Shown here piece by piece: positions 44,334-54,285 of a stretch of DNA of 64,000 nt. The notes beneath the pieces are model-generated. The model saw only the letters and a program-made list of their open reading frames with translations, was not told the DNA's origin and did no database searches. The DNA is taken from NCBI RefSeq assembly GCF_900107635.1, contig NZ_FNRD01000008.1, positions 62,001 through 126,000 of the forward strand, written 5' to 3'. Numbering within the stretch: the stretch's first letter is position 1; each line of letters opens with the position of its first letter. The stretch is from Flavobacterium gillisiae (GTDB lineage Bacteria; Bacteroidota; Bacteroidia; Flavobacteriales; Flavobacteriaceae). The position numbers and the translations under genes were made by a program.

Positions 44334-44514
44334 TAATGCAATTTTTATGGTCGTAAAAATAAGTAAAAGAAAACGTTTTCGTAAGATAAAAAGATAGATT
44401 TATGCTAAAAAGATATAGTTATGCGCTTATATTTTGAAAATATAAATTTGACTCTTCCCTTTAACTTTTCGAATTATATAAAAAACTCTTTTACGAAAAA
44501 AGTTAGTATAGTAG

Positions 44515-46704
44515 TTAAAGAACCAACAATCCAAACTCCCTTAGAGTGTTAATTGGTTTTGAGTACCAAAACAGTTCAAAGTCCTCTAATTGAGTTTCAA
44601 AATCAGCTTTAACTTCCTGAAATGAATAGGTCTTAGCGTTTGAAACAGTAATTTTCAACAACATTTCCACAAGCCATTCTCCTTCTTGCTTATTCGTTTG
44701 TATGCTAAAACTTTCTTTTTTATCGTGAAAAGTCAGTGTCATCATTTCCCATGAATTTCCTTTTTTGGATTTGGTAAAATGATCAACAGAAGGTTTCCCT
44801 CCCAACCAAACAATTTTGGCTGTGGATTTAATTTTAAAATCTTCTGGCACTTCTAAAGCATTAAAAATATAGTCTTCCGGAATTTTAGTCTTCGGAATTT
44901 TAAATTCAAACCAATCTTGCAACTCATAGTCAAAACAGATTCCGTGCATGAAATTGAACAATGATTTTTTTAGTCCAAAACTAAACTTGTCATGATCTAT
45001 TCCTGTCGAGTCAATATAGTTAATATCATTATTGGCAAAAGTTCCAATGACTTCAGTTTCTTTTACAACGCCAAATTTCTCTGGATACAATCCCACGGGA
45101 CTGTGCGCCGTCATGGCAAACTGATGCCAAAATCCCGACTGCAATACTCCTGCTTCAAACAATTGGCGCACCATTTCAAGACTGTCTATCGTTTCTTGAA
45201 CCGTTTGCGTTGGATAGCCGTACATCAAATAAGAATGCACCATAATCCCTGCTTCGGTAAAATTTCTAGTTACTTTGGCTACTTGTTCCACTGTGACCCC
45301 CTTGTCTATCAATTTCAACAAACGATCTGAGGCTACTTCGAGACCGCCAGAAACGGCAATACAGCCGGAAGCTTTTAACAGCAGGCATAAGTCTCTAGAA
45401 AAACTTTTTTCGAATCGAATGTTAGTCCACCAAGTCACTGATAATTTTCTTCGAAGTATTTCGAGTGCTAATGCCCGCATCAGTGCCGGAGGTGCCGCTT
45501 CATCGACATAATGAAACCCATTTTCACCGGTTTGCTCCATCATCTGCTCCATGCGATCACAAAGTAAACTGGCTGCAACCGGTTCATAAATTTTGATGTA
45601 ATCTAAGGAGATGTCACAAAAAGTACATTTCCCCCAATAGCATCCGTGCGCCATGGTGAGTTTATTCCAGCGACCGTCAGACCACATACGATGCATTGGG
45701 TTTACGATTTCAATAACCGAAATGTATTTATCCAAAGGCAAATCAGAATAATCTGGTGTGCCTACTTGCGCTTGCTTGTAATCTGGTTTTGCCGAATTAT
45801 TTTTATAAATGACTTTCCCGTCTTCTAGAAGAAACGTTCTTTTGAAAGAGTTGTGAGCTGGGTTTTCGACGTTGGCTATTAATTCTTCAACAGGTGCTTC
45901 ACCGTCATCTAAAGTAATAAAATCGAAAAACTCAAAAACACGTTCATCTGAAAGAGAACGTAATTCGGTATTAGGGAAACCGCCTCCCATGGTGACTTTA
46001 ATTTCAGGATGATAGTTTTTAATCCATTGCGCTGATCTAAAAGCACTGTATAAATTCCCCGGAAATGGAACAGAAATTAAGAAAATCGTAGGTTGGATTG
46101 TCTCAATTTTTTCTTTCAGAATCGAAAGGAGTACCTCATCGATATAAGTTGTTTTTTGTTGTAAAGCTTCGTACAATTCATCGAAAGAATTAGCACTTCG
46201 CCCTAAACGCTCTGCATATCGGCTGAAGCCAAAATTAGCATCCACACATTCCACAATAAAATCAGAAATATCTTCGAGATATAAGGTAGCCAAATGCTTT
46301 GCTTTGTCCTGCGTTCCCATACTTCCAAAAGCCCAATCAAGTTCCTCTAGTTGCGCAAAACGGGAAGCTTCAGGCAGATAATCTTCTTGACAGATTTGGA
46401 GTGCCAAAGTTGGATTTTTCCCTTGTAGAAAACGGATTACCGCATCAATCGTTTTGATGTATTCCTCTTGCAAAGCAAAAATTCTTTTGGAATTATCTGA
46501 AATAGCATCGTCTATCGTTGCGATTTTAAATAAATCCGACAATCCAACTTTAGAAAACAATTTCAAAATCACTTCAATCCCTAAATCTGCTTGCACTGAT
46601 TCCACATTAATTGTATTCAGGAACCCTTTTATATAGGCAGTTGCTGGATACGGAGTATTCAATTGGGTAAAAGGAGGCGTAATAAGAAAGAGTTTTGTTT
46701 TCAA
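44515..46704 (-). CDS. B12-binding domain-containing radical SAM protein
   Basis: The open frame extends to a GTG at 46752. I place the start at a TTG (46702-46704, KTKLFLITPPFTQLNTPYPA) because a -7 element lies at 46722-46729, inside the longer version; this gives 729 residues. An N-terminal cobalamin-binding-like region (about 1-290) includes QPTIFLISVPFPGNLYSAFR and VTMGGGFPNTELRS. The radical SAM core begins at HGCYWGKCTFCDISLDYI, where the cysteines are spaced C-x4-C-x2-C rather than the usual C-x3-C-x2-C, then GFHYVDEAAPPALMRALAL and GCIAVSGGLEVASDRLLKLI. It probably catalyses a radical methylation or rearrangement; the substrate is unknown. It stands alone. Confidence 0.8.
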   Translation of the reverse strand: MKTKLFLITPPFTQLNTPYPATAYIKGFLNTINVESVQADLGIEVILKLFSKVGLSDLFKIATIDDAISDNSKRIFALQEEYIKTIDAVIRFLQGKNPTLALQICQEDYLPEASRFAQLEELDWAFGSMGTQDKAKHLATLYLEDISDFIVECVDANFGFSRYAERLGRSANSFDELYEALQQKTTYIDEVLLSILKEKIETIQPTIFLISVPFPGNLYSAFRSAQWIKNYHPEIKVTMGGGFPNTELRSLSDERVFEFFDFITLDDGEAPVEELIANVENPAHNSFKRTFLLEDGKVIYKNNSAKPDYKQAQVGTPDYSDLPLDKYISVIEIVNPMHRMWSDGRWNKLTMAHGCYWGKCTFCDISLDYIKIYEPVAASLLCDRMEQMMEQTGENGFHYVDEAAPPALMRALALEILRRKLSVTWWTNIRFEKSFSRDLCLLLKASGCIAVSGGLEVASDRLLKLIDKGVTVEQVAKVTRNFTEAGIMVHSYLMYGYPTQTVQETIDSLEMVRQLFEAGVLQSGFWHQFAMTAHSPVGLYPEKFGVVKETEVIGTFANNDINYIDSTGIDHDKFSFGLKKSLFNFMHGICFDYELQDWFEFKIPKTKIPEDYIFNALEVPEDFKIKSTAKIVWLGGKPSVDHFTKSKKGNSWEMMTLTFHDKKESFSIQTNKQEGEWLVEMLLKITVSNAKTYSFQEVKADFETQLEDFELFWYSKPINTLREFGLLVL

Positions 46705-46721
46705 AAGGAAATTGTTTTGTG

Positions 46722-46729
46722 CAAAAATA
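46722..46729 (-). promoter_or_regulatory. Bacteroidota -7 element for the radical SAM gene
   Basis: TATTTTTG on the minus strand, 17 bases before the TTG at 46704, which favours the shorter protein. Confidence 0.5.
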
Positions 46730-46844
46730 AGGGTTATTTGTTTTCTTTCCACGAAAAGATTGTCCTCAATTCGAATTACACATTTGACCTCAATAATGAA
46801 ACACTTTCGAAATTTAATAATTATGAGATTTGTAGATATTTAAT

Positions 46845-46852
46845 TACATTTA
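46845..46852 (+). promoter_or_regulatory. Near-consensus -7 element, first giant T9SS gene
   Basis: TACATTTA within TTTAATTACATTTAC, 19 bases before the ATG at 46872. The same 15-base stretch lies before the second T9SS gene (50193-50200), so it came along with the duplication or is a shared control site. Confidence 0.45.
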
Positions 46853-46871
46853 CTATTATTTAAATTATTTT

Positions 46872-49800
46872 ATGACATCTTTTTTCAATAAAAAAAGTAG
46901 CAAAGTACCATTCTTGTTTTTGATTTTACTGTATTCATTTCTAGCTAATGGGCAAGATTTTCAATGGGCAAGACAAATTGGAGATCGGGGGACTGATGAA
47001 TCTACTGCTATTGAAGTTGATCAAGAAGGTAATTCGTATGTAATAGGAGAATTTGATTCAAATTCATTTGATCTAAACCCCACAACTACCGGTTCTCAAA
47101 TTATTAATAATAGTTTTTCACAATATTCTCAGATAAGCGATATTTATTTAATAAAACAAAATGAAAATGGTGACTTTCTTTGGGGAAAAACATTTGGCGA
47201 CATAAAACGTGATCAATATGCGTATGAAATTAAAATTGGAAATGATGGCAATATATACTTGTTTTTAAGAATTATGTATTCGATAACCAATAGTACATTT
47301 GATTCCTTCACTACTATTGTAAAGTTAGCCCCAAATGGAAATGAATTATCTAGAATAAAAATTAAAAATCCAGATGGTTTTTTCACAAATGGTTTTGACA
47401 TTGATAATCAAAACAATTTTATTATTAGTGGATGGTTTACAAATTCAAAACAAATTGATTTTAATAATACTAGTGTTAATTTTCAATCGAACCAACTTGC
47501 TTCTTTCATTCTAAAACTAGACAACACTGGTAATTTTCTTTGGCAAAAAACATTTGAATATCCAAGTTTAGCTACTAGTGAAATCCACGCAAAATCTAAC
47601 GGGAATATAATTGCAATCCAAAATGGTGTTGAAGAAGGTCACCTCCTAATTCGAATTTTAAACATCGATTCTCAAAATGGATCAGTCGTATGGGAAAAAA
47701 AACTAACAGACCAATCTGCAACTACTTTCCAATTAGATCGCCTTCAAAATATTGTCATTGCAGGTAAAAATATTTATCAAGGAACAGCTGATGTAGACCC
47801 TTCAAATAACACGGTTTCAGTTACCTCCCAAAACTATATATTATGGCTGAATAGTAACGGTAGTTTTTTAGATGTAAAAGAATATAACGTTAGAGAGTAT
47901 CAAGATGAACTTGATATGAATAAAATACAAAGCGACGTTCATAATAATATATACGTAGTGGGGCGTTTTAGTGGAAAAATAGATGCTGACCCTTCACCAA
48001 ATGAATTTTTTATTGAAAATCCCCGGGGTCGTACTCAATATGGAGATGGGTTTTTAATAAAATTTGATTCAAATAGAAATTTTGACAATGCCTTTTCACT
48101 TGAATCTGACTATAGACTTGTTATTAAAGATTTAAAAGTACAGAATGAAAACATCTATCTCATGGGTGATTTTAATTCCAACTGTGATTTAGATCCTTCA
48201 ATAGAAGTTGCACCTTTTAGTTCCCTTAATGGCGGTATTGTCTTAAGCACTGATGGATTCATTGTAAAACTTGGTCCTTGCAATAGTAGTAAAGTTGTGG
48301 GCTTAACTAACCAATCTTTCTGTTCAGATTTAAATCCAACAGTAAGCTCTATCAGTCCAAACTCTAGCTCAGTACTTTGGTATGATTCAGCAATTTCGAC
48401 TACACCGCTATCAAATACAACTCTTTTATCAGATAATAAGAAATATTATGCAGCACGAAAAAATGGTAACTGTCCTGAAAGCACAGAACGATTAGAAATT
48501 ACAGCCCATATTTCATCAAGTCCAAAAGAGCCAATGTTATTAAGCCCTGAATTTTGTCTAAGTGAAAATGCTAAATTGTCAGAAATCAATATTTTAGGTC
48601 AAAATATAAAATGGTATACAAACTTAACAGATTTATCAAGTATTCCTATTACAACTCTACTTCAAAATGCTACAACATATTATGTATCCCAAACTGTTAA
48701 TGGGTGCGAAAGTGGAAGAAGTCCGATACCGGTCATTGTCCATAATACTGCTCCCCCCACAACAACTTCTCCCCAAACTTTCTGCATCCAGCAAAACACC
48801 ACTTTATCTACTATTGTTATTTCGGGACAAAACATAAAATGGTACGATGCTTTAACGAACGGGAATATTTTACCAAATACAACAGCACTTCAAAACGGCA
48901 TCACCTATTACGCTTCGCAAACAATCAATAGTTGTGAAAGCAAAAGGATTCCTATTTTAATTAACATCGTAAATACCACTGTACCAATAGGTATTAGTCC
49001 GCAAACTTTTTGCAGCAGTCAAAACCCAACTCTAGCCACTATTATTATCTCTGGAACAGCTATTAGATGGTATGACAATGCCATAAATGGAAATTTTTTA
49101 CCAAGCAGTACTCCACTTAAAGACGGAATTACTTATTATGCATCACAAACAGAAAACAGCTGTGAAAGCCCTAATCGTTTAGCTCTAAAAATTCAACTTA
49201 TCAATACTTTACCTGCTAGTAATTATGAAGAACTACTTTGCGATGATTTAAATGACGGCAAAGAAACCGTCGATTTAACGGCATATAACTCCAACTTAAT
49301 TTCCAATACCGCTGGTTATTTATTCGCTTACTACAATACACTATCGGGCGCGGAAAAAGAATCGGCAGTAAATAAAATTATAAATACTTCTAAGTTCAGT
49401 TTAAATTTAGGAGCCAATATAATTTATGTTCGCATAAATTCAAACACTCCTTGTTATGCAATTGCAGTTTTAAAACTCTCTGTCGTCGCTAAACCACTTA
49501 TTCTCATTCCTGATATTGTCCCTATTTGCGAAAACAATACCATTACAATAAACGCAGGTTCAGCTACAGAATCTTTTTTGTGGTCTACAGGAGCAACTAC
49601 CCCTTCAATCACAGTAGCAAACCCTGGTGAATATGCCGTAACTGTAACCAAAAACTACGGTACTATTTCCTGTTCAAGTTCGAAAAGATTTAGCGTTAAA
49701 AAATCCACTATTGCAACGATAACTTCGATTAAAACTCTCGACTGGACCGATAAAAACAACGTGATTACCGTATATGTAAGCGGTGCCGGTGATTTTGAAT

Positions 49801-50177
49801 ATTCCATTGACGGAACGCACTATCAAGACAGTAATGAATTTCAAAATCTAAATAGCGGTGCTTATACGGTTTTTGTCAGAGACAAAAACGGCTGCGGAAT
49901 CGTAACCGACAAAGTATATCTACTGATGTATCCTAAATTTTTTACACCAAACGGTGATGGATACAATGATACTTGGAGCATTCATTTTTCGGATACTGAA
50001 ATTGGATTAACCGTTCAACTATTTGATCGTTATGGTAAATTAATCACCGTATTGAATCAAAATCAGACTTGGGATGGCACTTTTAATGGTCTTGAACTTC
50101 CATCAACAGATTATTGGTTTATCGTAACCAGAGCAGATGGAAAAGAATACAAAGGGCATTTTACGTTAAAGCGATAG
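46872..50177 (+). CDS. Giant secreted protein with T9SS type B C-terminal domain (first of tandem pair)
   Basis: The protein has 1101 residues. After a signal peptide (ending SFLANGQ) residues about 28-470 form SBBP-like propeller repeats (GNSYVIGEFDSNSFDLNP, NGNIYLFLRI, NNIYVVGRFSGKIDADPS). Next come Ig-like repeats of about 85 residues, at about 480-790, of the type SPQTFC...TLSTIVISGQNIKWYDAL...TYYASQTINSCES. The end (YPKFFTPNGDGYNDTWSIHF to HFTLKR) is the gliding-motility-associated type B signal that directs transport by the type IX system. It is presumably a surface adhesin or matrix protein. The last third closely matches the next gene, suggesting duplication or gene conversion. No catalytic domain is seen. 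Confidence 0.9.
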   Translation: MTSFFNKKSSKVPFLFLILLYSFLANGQDFQWARQIGDRGTDESTAIEVDQEGNSYVIGEFDSNSFDLNPTTTGSQIINNSFSQYSQISDIYLIKQNENGDFLWGKTFGDIKRDQYAYEIKIGNDGNIYLFLRIMYSITNSTFDSFTTIVKLAPNGNELSRIKIKNPDGFFTNGFDIDNQNNFIISGWFTNSKQIDFNNTSVNFQSNQLASFILKLDNTGNFLWQKTFEYPSLATSEIHAKSNGNIIAIQNGVEEGHLLIRILNIDSQNGSVVWEKKLTDQSATTFQLDRLQNIVIAGKNIYQGTADVDPSNNTVSVTSQNYILWLNSNGSFLDVKEYNVREYQDELDMNKIQSDVHNNIYVVGRFSGKIDADPSPNEFFIENPRGRTQYGDGFLIKFDSNRNFDNAFSLESDYRLVIKDLKVQNENIYLMGDFNSNCDLDPSIEVAPFSSLNGGIVLSTDGFIVKLGPCNSSKVVGLTNQSFCSDLNPTVSSISPNSSSVLWYDSAISTTPLSNTTLLSDNKKYYAARKNGNCPESTERLEITAHISSSPKEPMLLSPEFCLSENAKLSEINILGQNIKWYTNLTDLSSIPITTLLQNATTYYVSQTVNGCESGRSPIPVIVHNTAPPTTTSPQTFCIQQNTTLSTIVISGQNIKWYDALTNGNILPNTTALQNGITYYASQTINSCESKRIPILINIVNTTVPIGISPQTFCSSQNPTLATIIISGTAIRWYDNAINGNFLPSSTPLKDGITYYASQTENSCESPNRLALKIQLINTLPASNYEELLCDDLNDGKETVDLTAYNSNLISNTAGYLFAYYNTLSGAEKESAVNKIINTSKFSLNLGANIIYVRINSNTPCYAIAVLKLSVVAKPLILIPDIVPICENNTITINAGSATESFLWSTGATTPSITVANPGEYAVTVTKNYGTISCSSSKRFSVKKSTIATITSIKTLDWTDKNNVITVYVSGAGDFEYSIDGTHYQDSNEFQNLNSGAYTVFVRDKNGCGIVTDKVYLLMYPKFFTPNGDGYNDTWSIHFSDTEIGLTVQLFDRYGKLITVLNQNQTWDGTFNGLELPSTDYWFIVTRADGKEYKGHFTLKR

Positions 50178-50192
50178 CATAGAAAATTTAAT

Positions 50193-50200
50193 TACATTTA
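50193..50200 (+). promoter_or_regulatory. Near-consensus -7 element, second giant T9SS gene
   Basis: TACATTTA, 19 bases before the ATG at 50220, in the same context as the element at 46845. Confidence 0.45.
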
Positions 50201-50219
50201 CGATTGTCAAATTAATCGA

Positions 50220-53200
50220 ATGAAACATACATTACTCTTCCTTTTTTTATTAATTATTGCTCCTTCATTTGCGCAATACAAAAATAAATCAGTTGGTTTT
50301 ACGGAAAACAAAGGGCAGATTATTGACCAAAAGGAAAAGGCAAACCCAGCAGTAAAGTTCTTATTGAATTCGAATGGATTAAATGTACAATTAAGAAAAA
50401 ATGGCTTCTCTTATGATATTTATGAAATAAAAAAAACGACTGCACTACCTTTACAAACATCAAAAAAAACAACAAATCAGAGTCCTCAAAAAGAAATAAT
50501 AGAACCCGAATATAATTTTGAGTATGTATTTCATCGCGTTGACATCGATTTTTTGAATTCAAATTCAAATGTTGAATTCATTAAAGAACAAGAATCAAAA
50601 GATTTTGATAATTATTATAACATTCCAAACAAACCCGAAGGAGTCCTGGGAGTCCATAGTTTCAAACAAATAACATACAAAAACATCTACCCGAATATTG
50701 ACGTAGTTTTCACTATTCCAGCTGACGCTGCAAAAACTGTCGAATACAATTTTATAGTACATCCAAAAGGAAAAATTTCCGATATCCAACTCAAATTTAA
50801 TGGTGCCAAAACAGAATTAATTGATAATAAAATCCGAATGCATGTTCGTTTTGGCGAGATGGATGAAACCTTACCAGCGAGCTGGACGGAAGATAAAACT
50901 GGTAAAAAAGACATTGCCATTGGTTACAAAAAAATCAAGAACAATGTTTATGGTTTTGAGGCAGATATACAGTTTTTAAATAAAACGTTGATTATTGATC
51001 CTATTCCAGTAAGGTTATGGGGGACATATTATGGCGGAAACAATGGAGATTACTCATTAGATTTATGCAATGACAGTAATAATAATGTTTATTTTTCTGG
51101 TTATACATCAAGTACTACAAACATTGCTACTACGGGTACTTTTCCAACTCCATATTACTATACAAATGGATATATTGCAAAGTTCGATTCGAATGGAGTT
51201 AGACTTTGGGGAATTTATTACTCCACAAAACCTTCCACTATCAAAGTAGATACTAACCAAAACGTGTACTTTACTGGAGCCGCATCTGGCGAAACTAATG
51301 TTTCAACTCCAGCATCTCATCAACCGTTGCGTAGTGGTTATTATGATAATGCCTATTTGGTAAAATTAAATTCGTCTGGGGTTCGAGAGTGGGGTACTTA
51401 TTACGGAGGAACAAGGTCTGATCAAGGGAGAGACATTAGTTTTGACAATCTTAACAATGTTTACTTAGTTGGCTCTGCACAAAGTTTAGAAAACATTGCA
51501 ACCGATACTGCATTTCAACCTACACATGGTCCAGGCTATCTTGATAATGACGGTTTTATCGCAAAATTTAATCCTCAAGGAACCAGAATTTGGGGAACCT
51601 ATTATGGCGGATCAGATGGTGATCAAATTACTTCTTCTAATATTTCAGAGGATGGTTTTTTATATATAACTGGAACTAGTAATAGTACTAATAACATTGC
51701 CACACCAAACTCTTATCAGCCCAGTTTAATAGGGTACGGGGCTGGATTAATTGCTAAATTTACGCTAGATGGAGAAAGAATTTGGGGTAGTTATTTTAAT
51801 GGAGAAAGATTTGCATCCATTACTAAATCCGAATTAAAAAATAATTTTTTATACTTAATAGGCAAAACTGATTCTAAAAATAATTTGATCAGCTCTGGTA
51901 CGTTTAACGAAACTTTTCAAAGATCCTCTTTTTCTTTAGGAAGTAACTTTAACAATTTTATAGTTAAATTTGATTTAAACACTCAAAGTCAAATTTGGGG
52001 CACTTATTTTGGAGAAATCATACAAGATTTGGCCGTAAATTCTAAAAATAAAATTATAATTGAAGGTTGCACTGATTTTGATAGTGGAATTGCAACTGCA
52101 GGCGCCTACTCTACAGTCCGTCAATATGGTGACGCCTATATGATCAAACTTGATGAAAATGGACAGCGAGAATGGGGGACTTATTACGGAGGAAACCTTA
52201 GTGAAGGTTATAATGGTGCCGCTGATGTTAACAATAAAATTTCAATCGATAAATTAGATAATATTTATTTGGTAGGAAATACAGAAAGTACCTCAGGTAT
52301 TTCAACACCTGGTTCACATCAGGAGAACTATTCATTAAATTCGCTTGGCGGATTATACAACGTCTATCTGGCCAAGTTCCAAGATTGCCTTACCAATCCT
52401 ATAGCATCTAGCAACTCCCCAATCTGCATTGGCAACGAATTAAAATTAACTGCTTCCGGCGGAACAAATTATTTATGGACTGGTCCAAACGGATTTACTT
52501 CTACCGAGCAAAACCCAATAATTCTAAATGCAGCTGCTTTAAATAGTGGTGAATATAGCTGTACTATTACCGGAACTGGTGGTTGTGACGATACCAAAAA
52601 AATTGATGTGGTCGTTGGAGATCTTGTCGCTCCAATTCCCAATCTAGCAAACTTACCTAATATTACAGGAGATTGTACAACTACAGTTAATACAATCCCA
52701 ACAGCAACTGATGCCTGCGCAGGAGCAATTACAGCAACGACGACTAGTCCGCTTTCATATAACCTACCTGGAACGTATACTGTTGTTTGGAATTATAATG
52801 ATGGAAACGGAAACACAGCAACACAAAGTCAAACTGTTAAAATAAACACTCAGCCCTTACCTACTGCCGTTTCTCCACAAATCTTCTGTATCCAAAAAAA
52901 TGCCACTTTATCCGCTGTTGTTATTTCGGGACAAAACATAAAATGGTATGATTCTCAAACAAACGGAACTCTTTTATTAACTACCACAATTCTACAAAAC
53001 AGCACCACCTATTACGCTTCGCAAACAATCAATGGTTGTGAAAGCAAAAGGGTTCCTATTTTAATTAACATTGTCAATACCGCTGCACCAACTGGCAATA
53101 GTCCGCAAACATTTTGTAGCAGTCAAAACCCTACCCTAGCTACTATTACCGTATCCGGAACAGCTATACGGTGGTACGATAACGCAACTAGTGGATTACT

Positions 53201-54281
53201 TTTACCAACCACGACTCCGCTACAAAATGGAATTACTTATTATGCTTCCCAAACAGAAAATGGCTGTGAAAACATTACTCGCTTAGCCGTAAAAATAGAA
53301 CTGATCAATACTCTACCTGCGAGCAATTATGAAGAATTACTTTGTGACGATTTAAATGATGGTACCGAAACTGTGAATTTAAATAATTATAAATCGAATA
53401 TAATTTCGAGCAATCCTACTTATACGTTATCTTATTATTCAACTAAAGCTAGTGCTGAAAACGAATTATCAGCAAATGAAATTACAAACACTTCTAGCTA
53501 CAGATTAAATTTAGGAGCCAACATAATTTATGTTCGCATCAATTCGAATACGCCTTGCTATGCAGTTTCTGAATTAAAACTGACTGTCGTGGCTAAACCA
53601 ATTATTCCCATTGCAGATATTGTTCCCATTTGTACAAACAATACCATTACAATAAACGCAGGTGCAACTACAGATTCTTTTTTGTGGTCAACAGGAGAAA
53701 CAACTCCTTCAATCACTATAGCAAACCCTGGTGAATACGTTGTAACTGTAACTAGAAACTATGGTCCTATTTCTTGTTCCAGCTCGAAAAAATTTAGCGT
53801 AAAAAAATCTATTATTGCAACTATAACTTCGATTGAAACTCTAGATTGGACAGATAAAAATAACGTAATTAGCATATATGTAAGCGGTACCGGCGATTAT
53901 GAGTATTCCATTGACGGAATGCATTACCAAAGCAATAATCAATTTCAAAATCTCTTTAGCGGAGCATACACCGTGTATGTCAGAGACAAAAATGGATGCG
54001 GAATCGTAACCGATAAAGTCTATCTACTGATGTATCCTAAATTCTTTACTCCAAACGGTGATGGATACAATGATACCTGGAGCATTCATTTTTCAGATAC
54101 TGAAATTGGATTAACCGTGAAACTATTTGATCGTTATGGTAAATTAATTACCGTATTGAATCAAAATCAGACATGGGACGGCACTTTAAATGGTCATGAA
54201 CTTCCATCAACAGATTATTGGTTTATCGTAACCAGAGCAGATGGAAAAGAATACAAAGGGCATTTTACGTTGAAACGATAA
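50220..54281 (+). CDS. Giant secreted protein with T9SS type B C-terminal domain (second of tandem pair)
   Basis: The protein has 1353 residues. A signal peptide (LLIIAPSFAQ) is followed by a domain at about 20-265 beginning GFTENKGQIIDQKEKANPAV with YKNIYPNIDVVFTIP (a DUF7948-type N-terminal domain). SBBP repeats follow at about 265-725 (RLWGTYYGGNNGDYSLDL, REWGTYYGGTRSDQGRDI), each with WGTYYGG. Then an Ig or PKD-like module (SNSPICIGNELKLTASGGTN), a HYR-like domain (NIPTATDAC-type, LPGTYTVVWNYNDGNGNTAT) and the same Ig-like repeats and type B end as the previous gene. It stops 4 bases before the convergent MFS gene. It probably forms a long rod on the cell surface; no enzyme domain is seen. 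Confidence 0.9.
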   Translation: MKHTLLFLFLLIIAPSFAQYKNKSVGFTENKGQIIDQKEKANPAVKFLLNSNGLNVQLRKNGFSYDIYEIKKTTALPLQTSKKTTNQSPQKEIIEPEYNFEYVFHRVDIDFLNSNSNVEFIKEQESKDFDNYYNIPNKPEGVLGVHSFKQITYKNIYPNIDVVFTIPADAAKTVEYNFIVHPKGKISDIQLKFNGAKTELIDNKIRMHVRFGEMDETLPASWTEDKTGKKDIAIGYKKIKNNVYGFEADIQFLNKTLIIDPIPVRLWGTYYGGNNGDYSLDLCNDSNNNVYFSGYTSSTTNIATTGTFPTPYYYTNGYIAKFDSNGVRLWGIYYSTKPSTIKVDTNQNVYFTGAASGETNVSTPASHQPLRSGYYDNAYLVKLNSSGVREWGTYYGGTRSDQGRDISFDNLNNVYLVGSAQSLENIATDTAFQPTHGPGYLDNDGFIAKFNPQGTRIWGTYYGGSDGDQITSSNISEDGFLYITGTSNSTNNIATPNSYQPSLIGYGAGLIAKFTLDGERIWGSYFNGERFASITKSELKNNFLYLIGKTDSKNNLISSGTFNETFQRSSFSLGSNFNNFIVKFDLNTQSQIWGTYFGEIIQDLAVNSKNKIIIEGCTDFDSGIATAGAYSTVRQYGDAYMIKLDENGQREWGTYYGGNLSEGYNGAADVNNKISIDKLDNIYLVGNTESTSGISTPGSHQENYSLNSLGGLYNVYLAKFQDCLTNPIASSNSPICIGNELKLTASGGTNYLWTGPNGFTSTEQNPIILNAAALNSGEYSCTITGTGGCDDTKKIDVVVGDLVAPIPNLANLPNITGDCTTTVNTIPTATDACAGAITATTTSPLSYNLPGTYTVVWNYNDGNGNTATQSQTVKINTQPLPTAVSPQIFCIQKNATLSAVVISGQNIKWYDSQTNGTLLLTTTILQNSTTYYASQTINGCESKRVPILINIVNTAAPTGNSPQTFCSSQNPTLATITVSGTAIRWYDNATSGLLLPTTTPLQNGITYYASQTENGCENITRLAVKIELINTLPASNYEELLCDDLNDGTETVNLNNYKSNIISSNPTYTLSYYSTKASAENELSANEITNTSSYRLNLGANIIYVRINSNTPCYAVSELKLTVVAKPIIPIADIVPICTNNTITINAGATTDSFLWSTGETTPSITIANPGEYVVTVTRNYGPISCSSSKKFSVKKSIIATITSIETLDWTDKNNVISIYVSGTGDYEYSIDGMHYQSNNQFQNLFSGAYTVYVRDKNGCGIVTDKVYLLMYPKFFTPNGDGYNDTWSIHFSDTEIGLTVKLFDRYGKLITVLNQNQTWDGTLNGHELPSTDYWFIVTRADGKEYKGHFTLKR

Positions 54282-54285
54282 CTCA

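Noticed and set aside
46872..54281. Phage tail fibre or toxin reading of the giant repeat proteins
   Set aside because: Signal peptides and type B T9SS ends show ordinary secreted surface proteins; no phage or toxin genes are near.
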